Part shown: piece by piece, positions 52,130 through 62,059 of the stretch
Numbering within the stretch: position 1 is the first letter of the stretch
Layout of the letters: every line of letters starts with the position of its first letter
NCBI GenBank assembly: GCA_014529385.2
Contig: CM043953.1
Location: 79,038,338 to 79,102,337 of the forward strand
Length of the DNA: 64,000 nucleotides
DNA from: Adiantum capillus-veneris
Lineage: Eukaryota > Streptophyta > Polypodiopsida > Polypodiales > Pteridaceae
Reading direction: 5' to 3'
Notes under the pieces: generated by a model
What the model was told of the DNA's origin: nothing
Database searches by the model: none
Seen by the model: the letters and a program-made list of their open reading frames with translations, nothing else
Program-made: the position numbers and the translations under genes

Positions 52130-52207
<78 letters not shown>

Positions 52208-54518
52208 GAAAAGGAGCTATTTTTTGTGTACAAAAGAGAGCTCTAAAGATGCTCAATGGCCTATCATCCAAAGAAAGTACAAAAGTGCGATAACAATGTG
52301 AGGCCTATCTGAAACTCAAGGTGGCCTGTAGGATGAGTGTAAAAACGAATTACTAAGGAGGTGCATAATGCCATGTCATGTGACCATGGTCCCAACTAAA
52401 AAGGGCTAGAGATCGCGCTCATGAGTGGAGAAAGGCGCATCTATGTTGCTCCGTTGTCCTAGAGAAGCTTGCTGAAGTATCCCAACGACTGCGAAGAGTA
52501 GATCAATCCAAATGGCTTTCAAAATGGTGGATGTAGGGGGAAGACTATGAGCGAGCCTAGGTCATGTGGCGCAAGAAGAGAGACATGGCCTCAACAAAAA
52601 ACTGAAAGAAGCAACTGCCAATACTGCCTGAATGCTGACGTGGACAGGCTGTACGAAGGTCCCGCAAAAAGCGCTGACTGCTGACTGCTGACGTGGCTGC
52701 CGTACGGATTTTCCGCAAAAACAAGGGCTGACATGCTGACATGGCTGTTGTACGGATTTCTGCCAATTGCGATGGCTGCTTTTTGGGCAATTTTTAGGCC
52801 ATATGCTTTTGGGGTTTGACTACTTTTGAGTTTATTGCTTTTGGGGCTCTGCTTTTTGGGCATCCCTTGTAAGAATAAATAGACCCTTATCATTGCTTTT
52901 GTATGCTATCTCAACGTTGAGCCATCCAAAGCAGTTGTTTTCCAAACGTTATGTTTGAACAAGCGTGTCCTTGTTTTCAATGCCACTTATCTCCTCTTAG
53001 TCAAGATTTCCTCTTTCATTTGTCTATTCTGTTTTTCGCACAATGGACACATTGGTGTGTTAGCCTCGGCCCTCACACCTTGGAATGAGAAAACAATCTA
53101 TGAAGATTGATTGTACAGATGATGAAAGCTGTGTTGTAGCATGTACTAACACATGCAAGAATAAGAAATTACCAGCAGATATTGCCTCATTAATGAGATC
53201 CATAAAACGATGTGAATCTTGTTGAGGATCCGAGCACATCAGTCGGTCAAATACTCTGCCAAACCCACACCACAATTAAGGCCATTTAAAAATCAAGACC
53301 ACTATACGCATCACAAGTAGATAAAGCATTATTACATGTCCATATTTCCTTTGCATTTGGTATACAAATTCTTCAAATCCTGTGTCTCACTTTCTGAACC
53401 TTGATAAGACGCAGCAAATTCTTCAATGTCATCCTCAGTGACCTTCAAGCACAAAAATCATCAAATAAAACATGTAAATTGAAACCTTTAAGATGCATTC
53501 TCTTCAGCTTCTTCAGAGTACAAATTCTTTTTGAGTTAGCAAACCCTTGCAGATCACAATGTGAAGGCAATACAACAGACACCATTGCTGCATATTTATT
53601 GATGCATGTCTTAGGCAGACAACTTTCTACAGCATATCCAACAAGATTTATGTACACTACCTGCCCTTGAGAGCTGGAAAAGGTGGGCCAATTTTACCCA
53701 CTTTAAACTCAGAAGAAATTCCCAATTTTAAGTTACACCCTCGATTGCTTGTCGAGTGTACATACACAGAATGCATAACAGCTTGCAGCTAGTCTAAACA
53801 TATGATGCCTTTGCCACTTGTCCGTATAAAACTCAATCACTTACAAACCCAGCTTCATCCCACAGACAAATGTCCAGAGCCTGAGGATATTTGAGAAACA
53901 TATTTGATCTGCCCTTAAAGAATCAAAACTCAATCGTTCATTAAAACGCTGTCCTGAAGACATTCGCACACAAATACAGAAACATTTGAGGGAGTGTTCT
54001 ACCGGCTTGAAAACTGCTTTGAAGAACTGGTATAAGCCCTGAACCACCTCATTTGAAAGCTCCTGCACTTGGCACAGTAGATGACGACGGTAAGCTTCGC
54101 ATAAATGAAAACAGATAATATTAGGGGGGCAAAACCCACCAATTAATGTTCCCCTATTAATCAGCCTCCCTTTGTGCCTCTCAAACATGATCACGCAACC
54201 ACCCATCCTCGATTTAAAACATACCCAGTTGATCAAAACACAGCTAAACTATTTCATATTGTGAACAATTTGGGCACACATTTTCAAACTGACATTATTC
54301 CAGATGCTGTGAAAAATTTGGGCCTACACATTTTCAAATAACATGACATATTCCAAATGCACTGATTTAACTCTCCAAGAACTATAAAAAATAATTACTA
54401 TCTGCACCAGTCTTACCGCATCCTCAGTGGAGCCAGTCTCATCATAGACCTTTCTCTTTTCAGGGTCTCCAAGAACTGCAATTACATCCTGAAGTGCCTG
54501 AAATTTCTCCTTGGCATT
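49190..54518 (-). CDS. DNAJC9: Gene 2: DNAJC9/AtJ6-type J-domain protein, 3' six exons
   Basis: Six minus-strand exons (54518-54417, 54062-54003, 53442-53336, 53255-53173, 49575-49491, 49415-49190) join in frame to 220 residues and a TAG. The first visible exon holds the end of a J domain (NAKEKFQALQDVIAVLGDPE, KRKVYDETG). Then come VTEDDIEEFAASYQGSESE, FDRLMCSDPQQDSHRFMDLI and a basic Lys-rich C-terminus ending EEEFEAAQKRIAERMKARGK. The whole order matches the DNAJC9/AtJ6 family, J-domain co-chaperones of Hsp70; animal DNAJC9 also binds histones H3-H4. The N-terminal exon(s) with the start Met and HPD motif are not in the window; the sequence to the right is full of LINEs, so the gene probably continues past 64000. 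No disabling mutation is seen. Confidence 0.88.
49491..49575 (-). CDS. DNAJC9: Gene 2 exon (fifth visible)
   Basis: An 85-bp exon, acceptor GGTGTTGCAG, donor GTAAGTTTC; codes ELKEYDVYKRWAKKIAKKPR and PVAQKRP, a basic helix typical of the family. Confidence 0.87.
49576..50269. other. Intronic non-coding DNA (gene 2)
   Basis: No coding sequence or repeat was recognised between the fifth exon and the LINE relic. Confidence 0.45.
50270..52133 (+). mobile_element. LINE relic of the LINE D family with triplicated segment
   Basis: Plus-strand pieces match LINE D ORF2: LLYGGQVWEEHL (LLYGVEVWGPSI in D), FENVQKRFLTNF, HRLPTIAWEASIKVPKTHKS (NRLPHIAWEVGCKLQKNHKS in D) and MQHIKKWFGRWD. The zinc-motif region is then repeated three times. 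The end is TGGTCCCATAGGTCACATTT followed by (CT)n. Frameshifts and stops throughout. Confidence 0.78.
50676..52055 (+). repeat. Three tandem copies of a LINE 3' segment (437-482 bp units)
   Basis: GTGAATGAAGCTT starts at 50676, 51158 and 51595. Each unit contains ACGCACTATTGCAACCATTC-like, TTAGCTCCCACTCCCTT and CTTGAGCATCGA blocks. The units correspond to the C-terminal zinc region of LINE D (CTLCSLQVRESKF against CTQCNLNSLENEA). Indels differ between units. Confidence 0.85.
52134..52198 (+). repeat. (CT)n tract at LINE 3' end
   Basis: A 65-bp CT run directly after AACAATAAAAT, then GTGTGTGTG. Confidence 0.95.
52199..52589. other. Intronic non-coding DNA (gene 2)
   Basis: Nothing recognised. 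Confidence 0.4.
52590..52920 (+). repeat. LTR-like fragment related to the gypsy-3 family
   Basis: It contains three degenerate units GCTGACGTGGCTGCCGTACG-type, then TTTTGGGGCTCTGCTTTTTG and GGCATCCCTTGTAA, also found in the gypsy-3 LTR (37330-37370) and, inverted, in 21495-22165. A TATA-like AATAAATAG follows. The ends are not clear. Confidence 0.55.
53173..53255 (-). CDS. DNAJC9: Gene 2 exon (fourth visible)
   Basis: An 83-bp exon, acceptor GGTTTGGCAG, donor GTAATTTC; codes VFDRLMCSDPQQDSHRFMDL and INEAISA. Confidence 0.9.
53336..53442 (-). CDS. DNAJC9: Gene 2 exon (third visible)
   Basis: A 107-bp exon, acceptor GTGCTTGAAG, donor GTAATAATG; codes VTEDDIEEFAASYQGSESET and QDLKNLYTKCKGNMD. 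Confidence 0.9.
54003..54062 (-). CDS. DNAJC9: Gene 2 exon (second visible)
   Basis: A 60-bp exon, acceptor CCAAGTGCAG, donor GTAGAACAC; codes ELSNEVVQGLYQFFKAVFKP. Confidence 0.87.
54417..54518 (-). CDS. DNAJC9: Gene 2 exon (first visible), J-domain end
   Basis: A 102-bp exon, acceptor TGCTGGATGCAG, donor GTAAGACTGG; codes the last part of the J domain (helix III-IV) and STEDA. The preceding exon, which should code the HPD motif, is missing from the next 9.4 kb. Confidence 0.9.
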
Positions 54519-54566
54519 CTGCATCCAGCATATATAACAGGATTGATAAATATCAATAAATGACAT

Positions 54567-54569
<3 letters not shown>

Positions 54570-54598
<29 letters not shown>
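54570..54598 (+). repeat. (CT)n tract at the 5' end of LINE D
   Basis: A CT run of about 29 bp in the gene 2 intron, 52 bp upstream (gene sense) of the J-domain exon. LINE D starts immediately to its right. Confidence 0.95.
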
Positions 54599-54601
<3 letters not shown>

Positions 54602-55962
54602 TTACTTTGCTACTCCTCATTTATGCTTTGATGTGGTTCTTTTAGCACATAGCATATCTCTTTTGCAAAAACTTTTGGATGCGGTACATGCTTTCTGCGA
54701 AGCTACAGGACTATCAGTGAATGTCACAAAAACAAAATGTATGGCGACTTGTACACACAAATCAAAGGATCAACCCGCCCTTATGTATGATGGGCAAGAG
54801 ATTCAAGCAGTTGACAGCTTTAAATACTTGGGCATCATTATACCTTCGAATCATAGATGGAGGCAATGTGCAAAAACAAGAATTGAGGCAGGACAAGCAA
54901 GGTATTACGAGTTTGAACATGTGCAAACAAAGCGTCACTAGAAGGTGGGAAATAAAGTCCGTGGCTTTCAATGCGTGTGTGGTCCAAACGCTATTGTATG
55001 GGGTAGAGGTATGGGGACCAAGTATTCCCGCCAGCACATGGAATGACATTGAGAAAATTCAGAAAAAGTTCTTATGTAGACATATGGGGATAAAAACCAC
55101 AACACCATACTCAGTGATGCTATTGGAGACTAGAAAAAGACCATTGGAAATGCTTGCTTTGCAAAGAATGCATAGATATCTCTTGAAGGTGAAGTTGATG
55201 CCTAATAACCGTTTGCCTCACATAGCATGGGAGGTAGGATGTAAGCTGCAAAAGAACCACAAAAGCAAGTTTCTCACCTCTAGCCTTGTTGAGGACATCA
55301 GGAAATGGTTCTCTAACTGGAATGTGGGAGCATATGTGGACATGCATGTAGAGGAAGGTACCGAGCATGAGCACAAGCTGAATTTTGAACTACAATTACT
55401 TGAGGCCCTTCATAGCAAATGGAAGAATGCAATGCACAAGTCCAAGTTTGAATACTATTGCAAGCACATAAACACACGATACTGGGAAGAATACAAAACC
55501 GGGGAAACCCAAATACATATCAGGACACCCATGTCCTACCGTGCGAGACGGGCCATCACCTTGATGCGGACAAGATCACACATGCTCAAAAGTGAAACGG
55601 GAGGATGGCTGAATATTGATGCAAACATGAGGAGATGCACTCAATGCAACTTGAATTCATTGGAAAATGAGGCACATGTAACCCTTGAATGTCCAACATA
55701 TGCGCACATTCGGGTCGACTTTCCTCAACTTATTCAAGGATGTACTACATTTGAAGAGCTTCTCTCAAGAACACATCCCTCTCCAGTAGCACTAGGCATC
55801 TATCTTGCCAAAGTGCTAGAACATCACACCACACTCACAAACAAGATCACCACACAATCATGACACGCCCCCTCCTTCACATGGGAAGGGGGGAGTCTCA
55901 TATATGAGATTTTGGGTCCCATGGGTCATTCTAGCCCCCTGAGACGTAAATACATCATCATC

Positions 55963-55966
<4 letters not shown>
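54599..55966 (+). mobile_element. LINE D: 5'-truncated LINE, second family
   Basis: It starts inside the RT catalytic region and runs to the 3' tail GGGTCCCATGGGTCATTCTA...GACGTAAATACATCATCATC, then (CT)n. It has the same C-terminal architecture as LINE A-C but low sequence identity, so it is a separate family. Confidence 0.83.
54610..55863 (+). pseudogene. LINE D ORF2, RT thumb and C-terminal domain
   Basis: The first frame gives LLDAVHAFCEATGLSVNVTK and DSFKYLGIIIPSNHRW. A one-base shift near 54920 leads into a frame open to 55863, with CVVQTLLYGVEVWGPSIPAS, FLCRHMGIKTTTPYSVMLLE, RLPHIAWEVGCK and the zinc motif RRCTQCNLNSLENEAHVTLE, CPTYAHIR. The catalytic YADD is damaged at the 5' truncation. 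The last 300 codons are uninterrupted, suggesting a fairly recent insertion. Confidence 0.85.

Positions 55967-56024
<58 letters not shown>
55967..56024 (+). repeat. (CT)n tract between LINE D and LINE C
   Basis: A 58-bp CT run separating the LINE D tail from the LINE C start. Confidence 0.95.
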
Positions 56025-56027
<3 letters not shown>

Positions 56028-56064
56028 CAAGTATCTGCACATTGAGTATGGCAGATACTTGACT
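56025..56064. repeat. 13-bp inverted repeat at the LINE C 5' junction
   Basis: AGTCAAGTATCTG (56025-56037) and CAGATACTTGACT (56052-56064) are perfect inverted copies with a 14-base loop. Only the second is native LINE sequence (LINE B has CAGATACTTGATT). Confidence 0.9.
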
Positions 56065-56295
56065 GATATAGGGACTGCACATGGATTGGCCATTTTGAAT
56101 GGCTTACAGAGATTTCCTGCAGCTGGTGGTTTTACATGCTTTCCACACCGACATGGCGCTAGTACAGTGGATTATGTTATGGCTCCGCCAGGACTCATTC
56201 ATGGTTGGGATAGCAGTCGATCATGCTATCTTGTCTTTCACTCTATCGTTCCAGTTCAGCACAGCTCCATTGGGAGAGGCCTCCACACATACTCG
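56040..56295 (+). pseudogene. LINE C endonuclease, C-terminal part
   Basis: [20 protein letters not shown] and [20 protein letters not shown] match LINE A and B. About 37 bp present in LINE B after RLIP are deleted. It ends at the hAT insertion after CACACATACTCG. Confidence 0.82.
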
Positions 56296-56892
56296 CAGGG
56301 TGGTCTCGTACGGTCACGTACGTTTTGTCCACGTACGAAGACGTACGGTACTCATCGAACTAGAAAATTTTATGTCGTACGACATGGTTACGTACGTTCA
56401 AAAATAAAAACATGCAATTCTTAACCCTAGATTTTACACTTGGGACAATTAGACAATTGATTATCACAGTGGGGATGTCGTGGTATTTAGTCAATACTAT
56501 GCATGATGGAGCTGATGGTTATATTGTCTTGTGGGTGACTACCATGGGTCTATACCTTGCACTTTCCTTTAAGGGTGAATCTGGGCTTATCCTGGATTCA
56601 TTGAGCCATTGAGCAATCTCTCATGACTCATGAGAGAGCTTGAGAATGACTCGTGAGCTTGAGCCTTGAGTTGGAACATAATGGAGAAGAACAGAACGAG
56701 GGCATCCATATATAGATTTAGAGTGTAGATACTTGCCCTTGAACAAGAGAGTTAGATGAGAGGATGGATGAGAGAGAGAGAGAGAGAGAGAGAGGAGCCT
56801 AATGGAATCCAAGGTGAAGGACCAAAGCAATGAGAGAGAGGGAGAGGGAGAGGGAGAGGAAGAGAGAGAGGAGTCTAATGGAATCCAAAGCA

Positions 56893-56942
<50 letters not shown>

Positions 56943-57161
56943 AGGCTCAGGGCATGTGGGAGGTGAGGGGAGGGGGATCCTAGGCTAGGTGGGAGGGATC
57001 CTATGCCAAAAGGTAACCCAAAAACCTCCCAAAAAAAAGCACAATCAACGGACTAAAAAACTGGTCAAACGTACTAAAAAACCACCGGACGCAACGGACG
57101 CCTTGACCGGACGGGACGCCACCGGACGCCTCGTTCCGTCCGACGAACGAGAACAACCCTG
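56296..57161. mobile_element. hAT-type non-autonomous DNA transposon
   Basis: 866 bp with terminal inverted repeats CAGGGTGGTCTCGT / CAGGGTTGTTCTCGT and a near-perfect 8-bp target duplication (CATACTCG at 56288-56295, CATACTTG at 57162-57169). The LINE sequence is continuous once it is removed. Subterminal motifs are CGTACG repeats on the left and CGGACGC repeats on the right. There is no transposase frame. Confidence 0.82.
56770..56943 (+). repeat. GA, GGGAGA and GT microsatellites in the hAT element
   Basis: (GA)n at 56770-56794, GGGAGA-rich sequence near 56840-56870, (GT)n at 56893-56922 and (GA)n at 56923-56943. A GAATCCAA(A/G) segment is repeated on each side. Confidence 0.85.
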
Positions 57162-57169
57162 CATACTTG

Positions 57170-59559
57170 GTATACATTCACGAGGGAGACGGATCACGTG
57201 TACACTGATGTACATGCAGCTATGCACTCAGGAGCACGGACGACCACTAGATGAGCTCACCCAGATTCTGACAGAGACGCTACATGATGCAGCCTCAGAG
57301 GCATATCCCCACAGCCAGCCTACACGCAGACGATCTAGGAGCATACCTCAGAACAGTTGATATGATGAGGAGTGTAGAGAGATGAGGATCAGATTACAAA
57401 GAGAGGTGCTCATGGCCACTACTACACATAAACAATCACGGATTATCTTCCGCCGCCTAGTGCGACAAAAGAAGAGGGCTTACCTATCTCAATTAGAGCG
57501 TGATCTGTACCAGATGTTTGTGAGTCAGGACTCTAGTGAAGCATGGAGGCTTTTCAATGAGCACTCTCCACCGTCGGCCATCACTTCCACAAAGACATGG
57601 GGAGAATATGCTACATCTCTCTACACAGCATCAGGGCAGCCACCTTTGCCTGACCCTCCAGAGGCATGCCCAAAAACATGTACTTTCTTTACTGTTGAGA
57701 GGAAAAGGATAGCCATTGACAAGATGAAGACAGGAAGAGCACAGGATCATGATGGTCTGGTAGCATAGCACTTTATCCATGCCAGAGATATGCTTGCAGA
57801 GCCTCTTGCTATGATGTTTAATAGAGCCATGTATGAGGGTTTCCCTAAGACTTGGAGTGTGTGCACTATCGTGCCTATCTTCAAGTGGGGAGATCCTATG
57901 CTTCCCGGGAATTACCGAACCATCATGGTTGGTCACACTCTAACTAGGCTATATGCATCAATTCTTGAGCATGAGCTAAGTGGATGGGCAGAGAGAGAGG
58001 GCATACAGACAGCAGGACACGCTGGGTTCAGGAGAGGTTTCTCCACTCTTGACCAGATTTTGACACTCAGAGCCATTATTGAGAAGGGTAGACAGCATCG
58101 CAGGAGGATATATTGTAGCTTTGTGGATTTCCGCAAAGCCTTTGATACAGTGCCACGAGCCAGACTCATACGCAGATTGCAAGACATGGGGGTGCCCAAA
58201 GAGTTGATCTGGGAGATCTTAGCTTTATACAGAATAGTGGTACGACAGGTACCCACTACTCAGGGCATGTCCGACATGGTTCACTCCACCATTGGGGTGA
58301 AGAAGGGTTGTCTCCTATCTCCAACTCTCTTTGGGATATATATAGATGAGTTTTCAAACTATGTACATACAGAGGGTGATAGAGGTGCCCAGCTTGCTGG
58401 GACATGGATTCCGTTGCTATTATATGCTGATGATATTGTGCTGATCTCCGATTCTCCAGAGGGGATGCACAGGACAGTGGATTGTCTGTGAACAGGACAG
58501 TGGATTGTCTGTGAACCTTGGTAAGACCAAGGTAATGTGTTTAACACCACGGCGTAGTGCGTAAAGAGGTCCGCAGCCACTTTTACATATGGTCGAGAGA
58601 CTGTGGAGTATGCAATACATTCACTTATCTTGGGGCGGTTTTTAGTGGTCCAGTATTTTCCCTGAGGTGTGAAGCAAATACGCGATTGACCAGAGCCTAT
58701 GAAGCATTGGGAAGACTTCAAAGGATATGTTCACACGTTCAGTTCCAAGAACCTCGGACAAAGCTTTGGCTCTTTAACACTTTGGTCACTTCGGCCATGC
58801 TGTACGGAGTGGAGATATGGAGCCCCTTAGTTAACCACCATAGCAGAGCTCGCAATAATGATGGATGGAGATGTATGGAGAAGCCCTTGGTGTCTATGAT
58901 TTCTCGAGGACGATTAGGGCCAAGGCCTCAGTACCACATGACATTGTTAGGGCGGAGCTCGCTGCTCCTCCATTGATAGTGGAGGCACTCACTCGATCAG
59001 TTTCATTTATGCATAGCACTTGGGCTCTCCCCAAAGACAGATATGCTCGATTAGCACTAGAATCTTCGCGACAGCTGGCATTGCAGGGAGATAGATCATG
59101 TTGGTATGCAGACATGGCATCTTGGTTTCAGTTACATGGCTTTAGTATGGATCGGCTACGCTACCCCCATTTCAGTACTCTCTGGATGCACCCTCCATCT
59201 CCCTCACTAGGGCAAAGATTACTAGGCTCATCAGACAAGACTTGATTCAGCTGGATACGAAGAGAACATGGATACAACCTACACATGAGCTAGGTACGAA
59301 GATGACTTTCTATAGAGAGCATCTTCTCCAACTCACGGAGGATGGTTTTGTGATCAGACTAGGATACATGGACACTTATCTATCCAATGGGATACGATGT
59401 GCTATTGGTCAGATACGCACATTCTCACATCAGCTAGAGATCGAGATAGACAGATTTAGAGGAGTACCCACTGAGTCTAGGATTTGTCAGGTGTGCCAGA
59501 TAGAGTCAGAGACAGAGCTACATTACATATGTCACTGCCCAGTATACTATGAGATATGA
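57170..59559 (+). pseudogene. LINE C ORF2, linker, RT and C-terminal domain
   Basis: The linker (QREVLMATTTHKQSRIIFRR, QLERDLYQMFVSQDSSEAWR) ends at a TAG near 57766. RT follows (57790-58491): [74 protein letters not shown] (family KQGCPLSP) and catalytic [13 protein letters not shown] 23-bp tandem duplication at 58467-58512 then destroys the frame. Later pieces give [40 protein letters not shown] and the zinc motif [18 protein letters not shown], ended by a TGA at 59557. Confidence 0.85.
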
Positions 59560-60179
59560 GGCCGCTTTCACTGTCTATTCAGAGAGGGTTTTGGGCCACT
59601 TTCTAGAGTCATGAGATACCAAGATCAGAGATGCCTCGGATTATACGCAAACACGGAAGGACCTCTTGAAGAGGGGCAAAATGAGAGAGATCCAACAACA
59701 GCGGAAGATTACAGATTTCTTTCAGTCATAGACAGAGGAGAACGAGCAGCCCCAACAGCATAACAACACCAGAGGCACCAGAGGCATACTGCTTGATCGC
59801 GCGATAGAGTTGGGGCGGTCCTGTCGCCCACGGATGAGGGGGCCCTCTCGACATCGACGCAGACTGCGACAGGGGATCCATACCATACAGGCGCGACATA
59901 GGAGCCGTCCTGACAAAGTGCCTACCTTGGAGGACATTGAATCTCTATAGCCTTTTGGATATGTATATGATGCCTCAACTGTTAGAAAGCTCCATTGTAT
60001 CAGCTCACCCTGTGTATTCCCCTTGTATCAACTTTCACCCCACCCCTACCCACTATTTTCTTTTCAACTCTTTGTACTTTTTGTACCCATACCTGGTATT
60101 AGATTCACCACATGTAACCTTTTGGTCTCATAGGTCATTTTGGCCTTTTGAAGACGTTAATATTACATTTCATTTCATT

Positions 60180-60182
<3 letters not shown>
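59560..60182 (+). other. LINE C ORF2 end and 3' UTR
   Basis: The C-terminal block LLDRAIELGRSCRPRMRG, HRRRLRQGI and RHRSRPDKVPTLEDIESL is readable with stops upstream. The 3' UTR has GGTCTCATAGGTCATTTTGG at 60124 and ends CATTTCATTTCCC. Confidence 0.78.

Positions 60183-60253
<71 letters not shown>
60183..60253 (+). repeat. (CT)n tract between LINE C and LINE B
   Basis: A 71-bp CT run joining the two elements. Confidence 0.95.
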
Positions 60254-60256
<3 letters not shown>

Positions 60257-61103
60257 GTTGGCTAGATCTTTAAGGTCTCTTAGAGCTTGGGGCGGGTCGG
60301 CGCAAGTGACGGGCAGAGGCGGGCATGTGCTGGATTTTGGAGGGCACTCTCACTCGTCCCATTGCATTCTCTCTCCCTATCAATCCACAGCGCGCGGGCG
60401 AACTCAATGTAGGTAAATCGACACAACTCGCCAATTAATCCACGTTAGTAGATAATTAATTTATGTAAGGGAAATTAAGCCTCTCGAGGTTAGGCGAAGC
60501 GGGCGTAGGCTAAGATTGGGCAGTAGGCAACGCGAAGGATGCCAGAACTCCATCGTGGGGTTTTCAGTGGGTCTTCACTAGCAACACGCTATCATCATAG
60601 CATCAGTATTTAGCCGTTCAGTACTTCAGCAGTTCAACACCTTCAACCTGTCAGCAATGCCATTATCAACGTACCATCAGTACCCGCAATTCCACCGCAC
60701 CATCGGCATTCGCATTCATTGTGTTTGCGCACTGAACTGCTGGAGTGTATAGCAAGTAGCGCATGTGGGGTAGAGCAAGCAGCATGTGCTGAGTGAAGCA
60801 GGCAGCACACGCTGGACAGTGCGAGTGGTGTACGGGGCTTTACAACAAACTTGGGACAGTTTGCGCAACAGGTCGCTATCACGTTTAGCCAGTGCCGGTT
60901 GGAGCAGCAAAACCCCATCAGTACTCAGCAGTGTCAGCAAGTCGCGACAAGGTGGGTCTATTTGCATCAGACCTCGGAAAGTTTGCGCAACAAGTCGCCA
61001 TCACATTTAGCCAGTGCGGGTTGGAGCAGCAGAACCCCATCAGTACTCAACAGTGTTACTAAACACGAGCAGAACTGAGGGCCTGCACAACAAGGGCCGT
61101 TAC
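60254..61103 (+). other. LINE B 5' UTR with tandem monomers
   Basis: About 850 bp, non-coding. A 122-bp unit (GTTTGCGCAACAGGTCGC...CCCCATCAGTACTC) occurs at 60859 and 60981, nearly identical. The arrangement recalls promoter monomers of some L1 elements. Confidence 0.7.
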
Positions 61104-62045
61104 GATGAAGGTCATGAGCGCTTCACCAGTGTGCAAGTCCCGTACGGAGGCGACCTTCATGCTTACAAACAAGCGGATAACACAAGTGGAAAGGGAGATG
61201 AAGGAATGGAAAGCACAGATGGAAGGATGGTGGAAGGAGAAGGCCAACCTTCTTCAAATGTTCCTCAACGAAGGCACGCAATGATAGAAGGAGAAAGAGG
61301 GCCTGCACGTAGAGATACAAGCACTTAAAGCGGATTCACAAGCACTCAAAGAAGAGGTCTCGGTCCTCAAGCCAGAGCTAGCTGATAGAGCAAGCAATGT
61401 ACTAGAGGAAGGTGAATTCCAGCCCTCGATGATAGAAGAAATCAAGGTCATCAAGGAACAGGTACGGATGATCAAAGAGGAAGAGAAACAGAATGGGGCA
61501 AAGACGTCTTCGTGGGTGGATGTAATCACACATAGACACAGAAGAAGGCGGATGAGGCCGAGAAATGGATAGAAGTCGCTAAGAAAGGGAAAGGGAAAGA
61601 AACCACATCTATCTCCACTCCTACAATCATCAACATGACTTTAGAAGAAGAGCGGCGAAGGAAGACTAGAGCTTTGCACATACAAATAACCGGTCTAAAA
61701 GACCAAGATGATGTGGAAGGGGAAGTCAAAGAACTTCTCCGCATGATGGGTGGTGAGGCTACTCATACAAAGGCATGGAGGGTAGGGAAGAAGACACAAG
61801 GAAATGGGGAGACGTCAAAAGAAAGAGCTCTAATCATGCGCTTCTCATCCATGGAGGCAAAGGACTTCTTGAAGAAGCGTCCTACACTAAAGAAAACGGG
61901 CATATCCCTTGGAGATGACCTCACACTCACACAACTTGCTCATATGAAAGAAGTTATGGCCGAAATAATGACAGCTCGAGAGAAGGGGAATGTGGCCTTC
62001 TACAGGGATGGACAAGTGGTTATTCTGGAGAAGCACCCCGCATGA
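61104..62045 (+). pseudogene. LINE B ORF1
   Basis: The ATG at 61104 opens MKVMSASPVCKSRTEATFML, then a coiled-coil-like run (VEREMKEWKAQMEGWWKEKA, ALKADSQALKEEVSVLKPEL) interrupted by stops near 61280 and a frame change near 61530-61630. The C-terminal RNA-binding part is open (61635-62045): [58 protein letters not shown]. Same domain order as LINE A ORF1. Confidence 0.78.
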
Positions 62046-62059
62046 CGGTGCGAGACCTG

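Larger units (their letters stand above)
56025..60182 (+). mobile_element. LINE C: 5'-truncated LINE of the LINE A family, split by a hAT element
   Basis: It begins inside the endonuclease domain, directly after (CT)n, and ends with the family tail GGTCTCATAGGTCATTTTGG...CATTTCATTTC and (CT)n. A 13-bp inverted repeat marks its 5' end. A DNA transposon (56296-57161) interrupts it. Confidence 0.85.
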
